Shown here: piece by piece, positions 11,238-22,735 of the stretch
Layout of the letters: each line of letters starts with the position of its first letter
Numbering within the stretch: the stretch's first letter is position 1
From: Neoceratodus forsteri
Lineage: Eukaryota > Chordata > Ceratodontiformes > Ceratodontidae
DNA: 64,000 bases
NCBI GenBank assembly: GCA_016271365.2
Contig: CM028132.1
Location: forward strand, 585,535,001-585,599,000
Direction: 5' to 3'
The notes under the pieces: generated by a model
Database searches by the model: none
What the model was told of the DNA's origin: nothing
The model's input: only the letters and a program-made list of their open reading frames with translations
Program-made: the position numbers and the translations under genes

Positions 11238-12555
11238 TCTCCTTCATCGTGGGTTAATATTTACATAAGAAACAGTTCAAGCTCTCACCTGGTCATCTAG
11301 GAACTTCATGTGATTTAAAAGCATATAGAGTATGTATGTCATTCTTTACATTTTGTACATATTTTACATTTAAGTGTGGTAAATAACTTTGGGTGGAAGA
11401 ATCCTCCTTTTCCTAATGGCAGCCTAGGGCATTCCACTTTCAAGTGAGACCACTGACCTCTCATCTACATTTCAAGCTAACGCAACACCCTGAGAGATGC
11501 TTGTCTGTGTGGAAGTGGAAGTAGAGGTTGGGCTATGGGGTCATTTACATGACCTTCTTTGCACCACTTTGAGCACTGCAGAGCACTTGGAATGTTGCTG
11601 CTTCACTCACATGAATGCAATCTGTGATGCATCTCACAGCAATACCCCTTTTCTTGGGAACATGTAGATGTGTATGTAATTGCCAGGATGAGCACTTAAA
11701 TATCAGCACATTGGTGGAGAGCAAGAGCGGAACAGCGGCTGCCTAAATGGTGACTGCCCAAAAACACAGAACGGCAGTAAAAGTGTGACTGTAGCCACAG
11801 CCCAGTAAGGATGAGAAGCATAATGGCTACAGTTCACCATGTGAGTGTGCCAAGCCCATGCAGCATGAAAGCAAGTGCCGGGTGCGGGCTGCAGAAAAGG
11901 CAAAACCAGGCAGGAAGAGGCCTGGGAATGTGAGTGCAGTGGGCAGCATGAAGCACAAAGGCACCCACAGCCATACATGGATGGGAGCATACCTGCTGTT
12001 TGGGTGTAAGTGTCACAGCCATACAGGAGGGACACTAGGCATGGAACTGCCATGGGCAAAGCAGAGGAAGCACCGCGTGGGAACATAGACGACAGCAGGG
12101 CGGCCCCCCGCAGGCTGGAGTACAAGAACCCAGCAATCATCAACACACAGCCTGACAGCAATGGCCACAGTCCCCCTCAGCCCAGTGGACCAACACCACC
12201 ACAGCAGAGCCCCCTCTCCCCACCAGCAGGCCCATAACAGCCCCCTTCCCCATGTACAGGCCACAGTTCACACCCACACAGCACTGCTGAGGAAGCCCAC
12301 CCCCACGAGGATCATGCCCCTGTGGTCCCACAGTCACCCACCTGTGGCTGGAGAACAGCCTGAATGCAGATCTTGGGAGTGTGTTGTCAGCAGGGCCACC
12401 AGGATACCTAGGCGATAGCAGCACAGTCATGGGAAGGGGGGCAAGTCCAAACACTGGTACATAAGGGCCGCAGGGCAGGAAGGGGCATGTGAAGGCCAAC
12501 ACAGGGCAGAGCCCAGAACTGTTATATAAATGGACACGGGACACAGTATCCATAG
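11238..12555. other. Unassigned DNA upstream of the MULE transposase
   Basis: GC content rises from about 11700 and CA-rich runs appear. This may be the 5' part of the Mutator-like element. Overlapping open frames on both strands are low-complexity products of this composition. No terminal inverted repeat was found. Confidence 0.35.
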
Positions 12556-12558
12556 TAC

Positions 12559-13965
12559 TGTCACCCTGCCTACAGGATGTTGGTGCAGTTTATACAGAGC
12601 CAGAAAGGCAAGCCCCTAGCCATGTACAATGGCAACGTGTACCTGAGAAGCTCTACTGGCGGTGCGCAGAGGTCTGCAAGTACCACTGCCTTGCCCACCT
12701 CCACACCATGGAGGACACTGCCATGCCCACCATACATGATCACAACTATGCCCCCGATGTGGCAGATGTAAGCATGTGTCAAATGCTTGGGATTCTTTAG
12801 GACAAAGCACATCAGACACTGGACACTGCATCTCAGGTCGTCATTGAGAGTACGGTCGGATACCTGTTGTGGGACATCTGTCAGGTGTTTGACTAACGCA
12901 GAGGACCATCCAATGTGTGCGGCATGTGGCACGAGGGTGGCCAACAACACCCATGACAGTCATATACCTCACCATCCCGGATATGTTTACCATGACTGGT
13001 GATGGTGCACTGCTCCTTCTGTTTGACAGCAGGAGGGAGCGGGACCGCCTGCTAATCTATGCCAGCGAACGTGGACTGCAGCAGCTGGTGGACTGCCCAG
13101 ACTGGTTCATGGATGGGACATTCAGGGCATGCCCCACCCTGTTTAACCAGCTGTACATGGTTCACACCATCCAGTCTGGTGAAGTCTTCCCAGCTATGTT
13201 CACCCTCACAAGCTCCCGGAGGGCACAGATGTACATTTGACTGCTGGGCCAGTTAAAGATCCACCGCCCAGTGCTGGCACCCAGCATGGTTCTGCATGCC
13301 TTTGAACATGCCAGCTGGCATGGTGTGGCCACTCTATTCCTGGGTGTCCAAGTACGTGGATGCTTTTTCCACTTTTTATAGGCCCTGTGGCACAAGATAC
13401 AACAATGCTCAGAGGTATTGCAGTGATGCACAGGTGACCCGGAGTTTGCCATGCACCTCCGGATGTTACTGCCACTGGCCTTTATTCCACCTGCAGATGT
13501 GCCAGTAGTGTTTGAGGAGATGCAGGAGTGGGAGTATCTGGCAGTGAATGAAGAGGTCCTCCAGCCAATCCTCGACTACTTTGAGGATACCTGGGTTGGT
13601 CACCCCACTGGTCAGGCCAGGCGACGATGTGCCATCTTCCCCATCGATCAGTGGAATTGCCATGGTGTGACCATCCAGGGACTGGCCAGGACCAGTAATG
13701 CTGTGGAGGGGTGGCACAGGGCCTTCAACACCTGGGTTGGGTCATGCCAGCCCAGCGTATGGTAGCTACTCAAGTGCCTTCGCGAGGAGGATCGGCTGGC
13801 TGTTTACAAGCTGAACAGCTCATCTCCGGTGCAGAGTCTGTGCAGATCCAGTGCTCTTACTGTGACCTCAATGCCTTCATCACTGCTGTAGTGGTGGAAT
13901 ATGATACCCGTAGACATTACAACTACCTCCGTGGCCTGGCCCACAACTTCACATTCTACATGTAA
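12559..13965 (+). pseudogene. FLYWCH-type zinc finger plus MULE (Mutator-like) transposase, decayed
   Basis: At 12559-12800 the frames read FIQSQKGKPLAMYNGNVY and, after one frameshift near 12645, YWRCAEVCKYHCLAHLHT with DHNY further on. This is the F/S.KGK / W.C...C / H.H pattern of a FLYWCH finger. From about 12940 to 13765 one frame carries the MULE core: LLLLFDS, WFMDGTFRACP (first catalytic Asp), FNQLYMVH, GCFFHF (the C..H signature), FIPPADVPVVFEEM, YFEDTWVG, and ARTSNAVEGWH. Stops at 13238 (TGA), 13379 (TAG) and 13424 (TGA) interrupt it. The expected second catalytic Asp (family tDFE) reads HAFE, so it is lost. MULE transposases cut and paste DNA elements, and FLYWCH fingers bind DNA. 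The combination is known in animal MULEs. The element ends were not located. Confidence 0.8.
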
Positions 13966-15660
13966 GGAGATATGGGGTAGCCTCTGGCATGCCCAATTGG
14001 CACTGCCAGCACCTGTTGTGCCCTTCCAAGACACCCATCAGCCACAGTCCCAGCATAGCCCACCTGTTGCCAGTGGTGGCCACCTAGGCATGGCCACATG
14101 GCCTGGGCACTACAGCCTGATATTTTGCTCTGCAGTGGAGCAGTCCCACCCTGGCATGGGTGCCCACTCATTATTCTCATCCCCGAAAGTTTTTCATTTG
14201 ACCCACACACCAATCCTTCCTGCTGGTGTGCCTGCATGGCACACAGTGGCTTTGATGCAACATCACCTGCACCATTGCTGGTAGCACTGTGCAGTGCCCC
14301 ACACACACACACATTGCCAGTGGTGCCCAAACAACAGCAATGTGCAGCACACCGCCCCTACCCATTAGTGTTGGGGGATAGCATCCTGATGCCCACTAAG
14401 TGTTGTGCACATGGATGCACACAGTACAGATACCTTGCCCATGGTCTGTGCCCACACAGCTTTCCCTTGCAGCCCAGTGCAGTCCCCCAAACCTGACATG
14501 CACTTCCTGACACAGCCCTATCACAGCATGCCTGCTCCATACACGGGCATTGCTGCACAAGACGCATCCATCCCTGGTGATCTAATGCTCCCACCTGTAC
14601 TGTCCATGTCAGGCCCCCCACAACATCTTGCCATTTGCCCATAGCACCTCACCTTGTGTCACTCATCTCATCCCAGCACACTCTGCAGGACTCTCTTTTC
14701 CTGGTGAAATGTTGCACTCACTCTGTTCCCATAGCTGAGGTGGGTTCTCCCACTGCATGTTGCCCCATGGCAACATTGCACATTCTGATGCATCCTTGCA
14801 TCCTCTGCCTCCTGCCTGCACTCTGCCCACCTCTTGCCATATTTCCCCATTGTCCTCCTTACATTCCGCATCTTGTGCTCGCCCATTGAGGACTCGCTTT
14901 CATGCAGTCACCCTTATCACATATATCCAGATGTGCATAGTGGTGTAGTCATTTCAGGCCAATGTGTAACTGCTTTCACTATTCACAGCAAAGCAGACAC
15001 CCCCCAACTACACACCCTATATTCCTCTGATCCCAGACGTCTGGAAACACCATGAAAATTATGGGAGGCCATGGGGAATGCTGCACATCTGCAGCATGTT
15101 AGACCAGCAGTGGTCCCACCAGAGCAGAGGAAGCTGATACAGATGGCAACGCTCCAGGTAGGCTGCGGGTAAACATACCTACTGATGCAGTATTTACCCA
15201 GTCACCTTGACCTGCTATTAACCAGAAGATCAACTATAACAGGAGTAGTAAACAACCACTGCAAAAAAAGAGCACTCTTGGCCAACTTACAATGACTTAG
15301 ATTTCATTGATATAATGGTGTATTGCTTCATGTTTTTCACAACAAGAGCATAATGATCTGTGAACATCTTGTTTCCAGATGTGTCTCAGAGAACTTGGAA
15401 TAAAATGAAAATAATTGTCCAATCAGGTGCAGAAAAATAAAGTTGCATACAGAATTAACATATAAAAAAATATGTAAGAATGTAAAACCAGTTACAGGTG
15501 TTTAAAGGACATTGTGCAAAAATAGCAGAAGTCCTATAGCAATAAAATATATAAAATACAAACATATATAAGAATGCAAAAAAACAGCATCAGATCTGCA
15601 AAATATACACTGTGCAAAAATAGTAGAAGTCTGCCGGTAATTGATCAAAGGAGCTGTGCA
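13966..15660. other. CA/CT-rich unassigned DNA downstream of the transposase
   Basis: Long pyrimidine- and CA-rich runs generate many overlapping open frames on both strands, none with family features. It may be the 3' part of the MULE. A small inverted repeat (gggtaaacat / gtatttaccc) sits at about 15167-15200. From 15240 the sequence becomes AT-rich. Confidence 0.35.
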
Positions 15661-15667
15661 TAATATA

Positions 15668-15673
15668 ACATAT

Positions 15674-15724
<51 letters not shown>

Positions 15725-15733
15725 TATATATAT
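15668..15733. repeat. (TA)n(CA)n(TA)n microsatellite
   Basis: Alternating ta and ca dinucleotides run almost without interruption. The tract directly abuts the palindromic element that begins at about 15735 and mirrors the tract at 22646-22735. Confidence 0.95.
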
Positions 15734-15734
15734 T

Positions 15735-16120
15735 TTTCATTGGAAAAACTTTGTTGCTTCATCATTTAGGTTGGTAGCACAGTAACAAAAGCATGGAAAT
15801 GTGATGTTGGGTTACCCCCACCAAATACCCCACCCCCACCACCCTCCACACCAATAGACATTGGGTGTGCCATGGGATCGTCAGGCCCAACTCTCTCCCC
15901 ATTTCATGTGTAAGCAAACTGACATGCTATGGTATGGAGAATGAGGTGAGCTAAGGCTGGATGACCCCATGGCACACCCAGACGTCTGTTTGTGTGTAGA
16001 GGGTGGGGGGTGGGGATGAGATAGTGGTGGGGTAATCCTAACATCACATTTCCATGCTTTTGTCACTGTGCTATCAACCCTAACTGATGCATTAATTAAT
16101 TTTTTTGCAATGAATTTCCC
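15735..16120. repeat. ~385-bp imperfect palindrome (head of foldback element, copy A)
   Basis: The two halves are reverse complements around a centre at about 15924. For example, gcatggaaatgtgatgtt (15791-15808) pairs with aacatcacatttccatgc (16040-16057). Matching continues from attgsaaaaa-type ends through ggtgtgccatgg blocks near the centre. It is homologous to 55181-55566, and its centre resembles that of 42186-42400. No coding capacity is evident. Confidence 0.85.
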
Positions 16121-16129
16121 TTCTTTTTG

Positions 16130-18760
16130 AGAAAGTGAAGTGTAATGTAACTGGTAACTGGTATGTGTTGGTGGGAGTGAGGGCCCTCTGGGCCCTGCGG
16201 TCCCTTCACATTGCCTAGTTTTTGCATAATGGTATCTGTATGTGAGTGCATGGGCCTTCTGGACCCTGCACTCCCACTTACACATAAGTACAGAGCCATA
16301 CAGCAGCCCCATAGTACTCAAAAGGAACCCTCATAACACGTATTTGGCAATATCTCAGTAACCATAGCAACTATGAAAAAAATTCCACTGCAGTTATAAT
16401 CATGACTTCCAAGCCTCCGTGCATGGTTAAGGTGGACTAAGCTACGTGTATTGAATAATCTGTATCTCAAATTGTTTTTGAGATACAGGCGCCAAAAGGC
16501 GCAACGGGCGCTGCAATTTTATCCTATGAGAAATGTCTCAAATTCAGAGTGCTGTAACTTTGTAACCACTTTCAATTTTTTTACCAAACCACCAAAAGGC
16601 ACATCTGCGGGACCAGGGCTTGCCACCCTACAAATTTCAGCCAAAAAGGCCTAACTGTTTAGGTGCTGTGGTGTGGAAAAAAAATAATTGTTTAATGCAG
16701 TAATGTCACAAATTGCGACAGTACACATGCAACAGTGTCGTGATTTGTGACAGTGTCGGATATGTACTGTCGTGATTTGCAACACTAAGGGGGACCCAAT
16801 TTTAAAAGAAGGTATGTCTAGGGGTTCTAGAAAAAAAACTGATGGCATCATTGTGTTCCTTATACCCCATTTAAGTAAACACAACTGGCAGTGTTTACCT
16901 AGGGGCAGTAGAATTTGAATTACAGATATTTTTCTTCACCAGTAACTAAAACAAGATGGCTGCTGCATGAGAGTAAAAGGGCCATTTGCAACAGTAAAAT
17001 GTACTGGTGGCAGCTTTTGTGAGATGCATATATTTTTTTTTCCTACTGACTATAATGATAACATTAACGTTTGAATAATTTTTGAATGGATTAATATTTT
17101 TCACCAAATCTTCAAAAGGCACATCAATGACCCAGACTGCATCTTCCCTGAAGATTGCAGACCAGTCAGACAAATCATGTGAGCTGTAGCCATGAGCAAA
17201 GAAATGCACAAAAATCCCATTTTTGTGCGTTTGTTGGTGCTTTACAGCTCTGCAACTGCTCATCCAACCATAATGCAGCTCACCAGATCCAGAGATCTAT
17301 GATGCCCCAGTGTGCATGCAAAATTTCAGGCAAATCCTTTGTATGGTGACAAAGTTATTGAAGTGCAAATTGTGGGGTTTAACATAGAAGTCGGTCAACC
17401 TTAAGTATAGCTGCACTACCATGTAGCTATAAATAGGGGCAATAGTGCCTCTATACTGAATTAGAGTTCAACGGCCAGTTCTATGTTAAACACCAAATTT
17501 TGCACTTTAATACCTTTGCAACCATTCATCCGATCTGCATGAAATTCTGCAAACACCATCAGGGACCAAGTATTAGTAGATGTGGAAAGTTTTGTTCTGG
17601 TTGGATGTGCGGTTGAGGAGATGCAGAATGTCAAAACATTTTAAAATTACCACTTTTGTGCAAATCCTTTGTCATGCTGTTTCTCCGAAATGGCTTAAGG
17701 GTTTGAACAGCAATTTATAGAGTATATGGGATTTGGGTCACAGATGTGCCTTTTGAAGCTTTCCAGAAAAAATATTAAACTTATCAAAAGTTATTAAACT
17801 TTACAATTTCCCATTATATCCTATGGGAAAAATTAGATGTGCCATACAAAAGCACTTTTTGCTGCCATGAAAGTGGTAGTTGCTTTCACAAATGCGGAAT
17901 GCAGTGTCAAGATTCCACCATCTTGTTTTCAGTTAGCGAGACAGAAAAAGTTAAATAGTTTAAAAAATACTGCCCCTTGGTAAACACCAACACTTGTGTT
18001 TACCTAATCGGGGCCCAAGAAACTGGATTCTATGATGATTTAAGCTCAAAAGAGCCCAGAAATGTATTTATATTAATCGGCCCATTTTTGCTTTCGCAAA
18101 TTGTGACACTACTGCCACAATTTGCAAAAGCATGTTTGAGAAACTATTGCAAATTGCAACACTATTTCACGAAACTATGTGGGTTTTTTCACAAATTACA
18201 GCACTGTTTAAAGAAAAAAGTTGGGGTATTGCCACAATTTGCGACACTACAATTCTAGATATGTCTGCTTCTTTTTCACTTAATTGCAAACAAATGGTTT
18301 GCACTTATGGGCTGACATTTTCAGGGTACAAAGAACTTGCCCCACAGATGTGCCTTTTGATAGTTTGGTGAGAAAATGTTCATCTGTTACATAGTTATAA
18401 GATTTTGAAGTTTCATGATTTCCCATAGAATGACATTGTAATGGTTGGGGTACCTTTTGGAAGCTATGTCTCGAAAACGCTTCGAGATACGGACTTGCTG
18501 CGACTCGTAGCTAAGCACACCTTTAGGTGTACTAAGTTGTCATGCACATTTCCAGTCCTTGTTTAAAGCTGTGGGGGAAATTTTTATGAATGGGGCTAAG
18601 GTGACTGTGATACTGTGCCATTATGGACTGATGAGATTGCAGGGCCCTACGCTCCCACACATAAATGGGGGATGAATACCATTATGGACCGATGGCAGCA
18701 CAGGGCACAGGCAGATGAGGGTTAATTGCAATGTCTCTACACCTATGGATATATGGCTCA
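16130..18760. repeat. ~2.6-kb inverted repeat, tail-to-tail halves
   Basis: Arms of roughly 1.3 kb mirror each other around about 17434. Anchors include ttcaaaaggcacatc (17111-17125) with gatgtgccttttgaa (17743-17757), gtttaacatagaa (17377-17389) with ttctatgttaaac (17479-17491), and aaaaggcacatctg (16594-16607) with cagatgtgcctttt (18345-18358). Further out, gagatac palindromes near 16480 and 18485 correspond. The left arm is collinear with 55567-57270 after the palindromic head, so each arm looks like one copy of the same unit. Internal gtaaacac/gtgtttac palindromes occur near 16865 and 17980. Confidence 0.8.
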
Positions 18761-19993
18761 TAAACAACTATGGCTATAGTGATACTTTCACAAAAAGTAA
18801 GAAAATTCATGGCACAAAACTGCGTTAATGCACCATTAGAGTTCTAGCATCAAAAGGAGGAAAATGAGAACTTAGGGTTTCCAACACTAAGACTCCACCC
18901 CCAGTCTCAGTTTCCGACCCTAAGACCCCCACCCTACATGCAGGAACAGGTGTGAGGGGTGTGCCTTGGAGTTTTTAACACTGATGCTTGCCCCATTCTC
19001 TTATTCTGTACCCATCTTAGCTTACTGAGTCTTGGTCAGTGACTGCGAAATCACCTTATGGGTCTGACTAATGAAACAACAGTGACAGTGTTCATGAGAT
19101 GGGGTGCCGAAAAAGCCCATGTTGAAAATTTGGTGCAAAAATATCAAAAAATGGCTGAGATATCAACATAAGTTCAAAACACCATTGACAGCCATTATAC
19201 AGAACTTACCTTGATTCTTCAGTTCGCAGTTCATCTTTGAAGAGTGCAGACATGTCCGGGTCCACAGAAGATGACAACGGATGATCTCCTATGGTAAGTA
19301 TAGGGCAAGGGGTGGGGTGGGTTGGTGAGTTGCTCAGTGGGAAGGTTGGGATGGGGAGGGTGGACAGGGAGATGTCTAGGGACCATTTTCTTTTTTCTGG
19401 ATATGAAAAAAAAAAGACGGTCTGTTTTCATTTTTCAAGAATAGTCTTACAAATATTTCAGGACACTGGGGGTGGGCTCCCCAGTGTTCTGCAATACTGG
19501 GGATGTAGGACAGAACTGGGGACACTGGCAGTGGGCTCCCCAGTGTCCCACACTGCCGGGGGGGCTAGTGCCAGCATGAGGATTAGGCACCCCATTGTCG
19601 GCAAATGATTGTAATACACTTTTTGTGGACACTGGGAGTGGGCTCCCCAGTGTTACACAATGGTGAAGGAGGGGAGTTGTTCTTATACTCCCAACACGGG
19701 GATTGGGCACCCCGATGTCAGGACATATATGCAATATATGAAATGTTAAAATTCTTCAGCCCCCTTCAGCTTACAGGCAGTAAAAGGGGAAAAACTGCTG
19801 CTTTTAAGTAAACACCAACAGGTGTTTACCTAAATGGGGCTGAGGAATCGGTTTCTGGAATCTGTTTTCTCCAAAAATGTATGGGGGAGGATTTAACAAT
19901 TAATGTCGCAAACACCTCCCCCAATGTCATGCAACAGTGGGAGTTTCATAAATTAATGCCACATTTTGCAGCATGTTCGCTACCACATTGCTG
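18761..19993. repeat. Further modules of the palindromic families
   Basis: At 19040-19180 is a partial copy of the module found at 7200 and 43200 (aaatcacctta, gacagtgttcatgag, ttgaaaatttggtgc). At 19180-19440 the sequence matches 43290-43560 (ttcttcagttcg, gaccattttct). At 19450-19740 are repeated phrases of the type gtgggctccccagtgt and ggattgggcacccc, as at 43597-43860. A gtaaacac..gtgtttac palindrome lies at about 19808-19832. The minus-strand 95-codon and plus-strand 105-codon open frames are incidental. Confidence 0.6.
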
Positions 19994-19997
19994 CAAT

Positions 19998-21927
19998 TTA
20001 ATAATAATAATAATAATAATTTTATTTGTAAAGCACCTTTCAGTGTATCAAGGTGCTGAACAGTTTTAAAAACAATTCAAAACTCTAAGTAAAAACATAA
20101 AATATCCATAAAAAATCAGCGTATCGACAAAATAACATATTTATAATAAAATCCAAACATTAATAAATAAATTAATTATCTAAAAAGGCCATATTCCACA
20201 AATATGTTTTCAAATCTCTCTTAAATAGCTCCACGGAGGTGCACTGCCGTAACCGACATGGTAGAGAGTTCCAAAGAGTGGGTGCAGCATGCGAAAATGC
20301 TCTTCTGCCAGAGGATTTTAAACTCACTCTTGGGATCTCTAACAACCCCATGTCGGCCGAGCGGACTAATCGGTCAGCGCAGTAAGGAACCAGGAGGTCT
20401 TTCAGATAGGCTGGACCCTGATCGTGAAGGGCTTTGAAAGTCAATAAAATTACTTTAAAGGTGATCCGCCACCGCATAGGAAGCCGGTGCAGTTTGCGCA
20501 GCACGGGAGTGATATGACAGGACCTACTTGTCCCAGTCAATACCTGGGCTGCAGTGTTCTGCACCAGCTGTAGGCGATGGATTTCAACCCCAGAAAGCCC
20601 AAAGTAAAGGGCGTTGCAATAGTCCAAGCGTGAAGATACAAAAGCGTGAACCAAAGTAGGCAGGGAGTCGGACTGAACAAGGTGCCTAACCCTGGCAATA
20701 TTCCTAAGATGATAAAAGGAGGTCTTGACAACGGCTGACACCTGAGATTTAAGAGTCAGCCTGTCATCAAGAATAAACCCAAGGTTATGTAATCTGCTCT
20801 GAGGACGGAGATACTCCACCAAGGAAAATTCCAGATGGTGCACCATACCCGGCCTCTCAATCCGACCACCTGGGTCCACTACCAGCACCTCTGTTTTCTC
20901 AGTTCAACTTTAGCCAACTAGAATCCATCCAGTCTTGGATCTCCCCCAGACAGTTGTTAAACACTGAGAGAGCTCCATCCTGGTTGGGTGCAAAAGACAG
21001 ATAGAGCTGAGTATCATCTGCATAGCAGTGAAACCTCAGCCCATATCATCTAATGATACCTCCGAGGGGCAGCATATACACTGCAAACAACATGGGTGAC
21101 AGCACAGATCCCTGGGGCACTCCACACAACAAAGAAATTGGGTCAGAGGAAAAAATCCCCGACACAACTCTTTGTGATCTCCTGGTGAGGAATGACGTGA
21201 ACCATTGCAAAACGGTTCCAGACATTCCACAAATTTGCCCCAGGTGAGCTAATAACACCATGTGGTCCACAGTGTTGAAGGCTGCAGAGAGATCAAGAAG
21301 AACCAGGATGGAGCATCTCTTCTGATCCCTCGCCATCAGAAGATCACTTAACACCCGAACCAGCGCAGTCTCGGTGCTGTGTCTTTTCTGGAAGCCAGAC
21401 TGGAAGGATTCGTAGACATTATGGATGGTTACACGGTCATCCAGTTGAACCGCTACGACCTTCTCAATAACCTTCCCAATAAAGGGGAGTTTAGAGATAG
21501 GCCGGTAGTTTGAAAAACAGTCTGGGTCCAAGGAAGCTTTCTTCAAAAGAGGAGTCACCACTGCCTCTTTCAAGGAGCAGGGAAACTCACCTAACTCCAA
21601 GGAGCACCAGACTATTTGCGCCAGGACTGGACCGATGATATCAAAACAACCCAAAATGAGGGGAGTCGGTCCGGGATCCAAACCACAACTTGTGGGACGC
21701 ATAGAATGGATGATCCTCATAATGTCCACGAATTCAGGTCGCCGAAAGGAACTCCAGGAGAAGTGGGGCACTGTGATCTCATGCTGTTCAAAAGCATCAC
21801 CCTTAGAGGTTACTGGACCCAGGTTCGCCCTGATGTCGGACACTTTAGTTGCAAAGTGTAGAGCGAGCTCATCGCACTCTACTTGCGAAAAAGCTTTCTG
21901 AACTTGCAGGAAGGCTGGGTCTGTCAA
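19998..21927 (-). mobile_element. L2-clade LINE inserted into the palindromic complex
   Basis: The 3' end on the low-coordinate side has an (ataat)n-type tail at 19998-20022 followed by attttatttgtaaagcacctttcag, a typical L2 3' terminus. The element is truncated at about 21924. The hexamer caattt occurs at both junctions (19994-19999 and 21925-21930) and may be a short target-site duplication, but it is too short to be conclusive. Flanking sequences on both sides belong to the same palindromic family (cacattttgcag / tttgtggcatttt), which supports a simple insertion. Confidence 0.85.
20172..21927 (-). pseudogene. L2 reverse transcriptase and C-terminal domain, nearly open
   Basis: The frame from 21927 to 21046 (293 codons, no ATG at its 5' end, so it is simply where the truncation falls) covers the RT fingers and palm: VVTPLLKK, NYRPISKLPFIGKVIEKVV, FQSGFQKRHSTETALVRVL, ILVLLDLSAAFNTVDH, LLCGVPQGSVLSPMLFAVYM. 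The catalytic CYADDTQLY follows at about 21005-21030 in a shifted frame. The frame 20888-20172 (238 codons) holds LHNLGFILDDRL, HAFVSSRLDYCNALYFGL, and LWNSLP. It lacks the endonuclease. One main frameshift separates two long open frames, so this is among the youngest LINE copies here. The palm Asp residues appear intact. Confidence 0.85.
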
Positions 21928-21930
21928 TTT

Positions 21931-22645
21931 GTGGCATTTTCACATTTGTAGTGCCACAATATGTGGCATTATGCTGCCAATTTGCAGCACTATAACCCCT
22001 CGATGTAAATACACATATTTCTGGAAATTATTTTTAAAAAGTAATGCCTGAATCGTGTTCCTCGGGCCCCGATTAGGTAAACACAAGTGCTGGTGTTTAC
22101 CTGTTTATCTATGGGCAGTATCTTTTGAATTATTTAGTTTTTTAGGCATTGCTAACTGAAAACAAGATGGAGGCAACAGGAAACTACTTTCCCATTTGCG
22201 AAAGCAAAAAGTGCTTTTGTAGAAGCAAAACAGTCCTTTTACACAGCACATCTAATCTTTCCCTTTGGATATAATGGGAAACTTTAAAATTGAATAACTT
22301 TTGAACAGATTAATAATTTTGCACCAGATCTTCTGCTACCAGGACCCCATGTGCACTAACAATTTCAGACCACAACATCAAGCCATTTCACAGATGCGGA
22401 ATGGCAAATGATTTTCGCCTAAATGGTAATTTTCACATTATTTGACACTCCGCATCTCTGCAACCACAACTCTGACCAGAACAAAGCGTGCCAGATACAG
22501 AGATCCATGGTACCAGACAGCACATGCAAAATTTTGTGTGCATCAGTTGTATGGTTGCAAAGTTATTAAAAATGCAAAATCTGGGGTTTAACATAGAGGT
22601 GGCCATTGAACCTAACTATACTGGCACTACTGTGCGGTATAATCT
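21931..22645 (-). repeat. Right arm of the palindromic complex
   Basis: This resumes the family interrupted by the L2. It has a ggtaaacac..gtgtttacc palindrome at 22077-22102, then gggcagtatcttttgaattattta and an aaaacaagatgg block. These match the reverse complement of 17860-18000. It then follows the same body through ggggtttaacatagag and ends in tatacatata at the microsatellite. Confidence 0.7.

Positions 22646-22735
<90 letters not shown>
22646..22735. repeat. (TA)n(CA)n(TA)n microsatellite
   Basis: About 36 bp of ta, about 43 bp of ca, then ta again. It closes the palindromic complex in the way that 15668-15733 opens it. Confidence 0.95.

Noticed and set aside
12013..14889. Numerous overlapping frames around the MULE on both strands
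   Set aside because: Apart from the plus-strand transposase frames they are shadows caused by CA/CT-rich composition with few stop codons.
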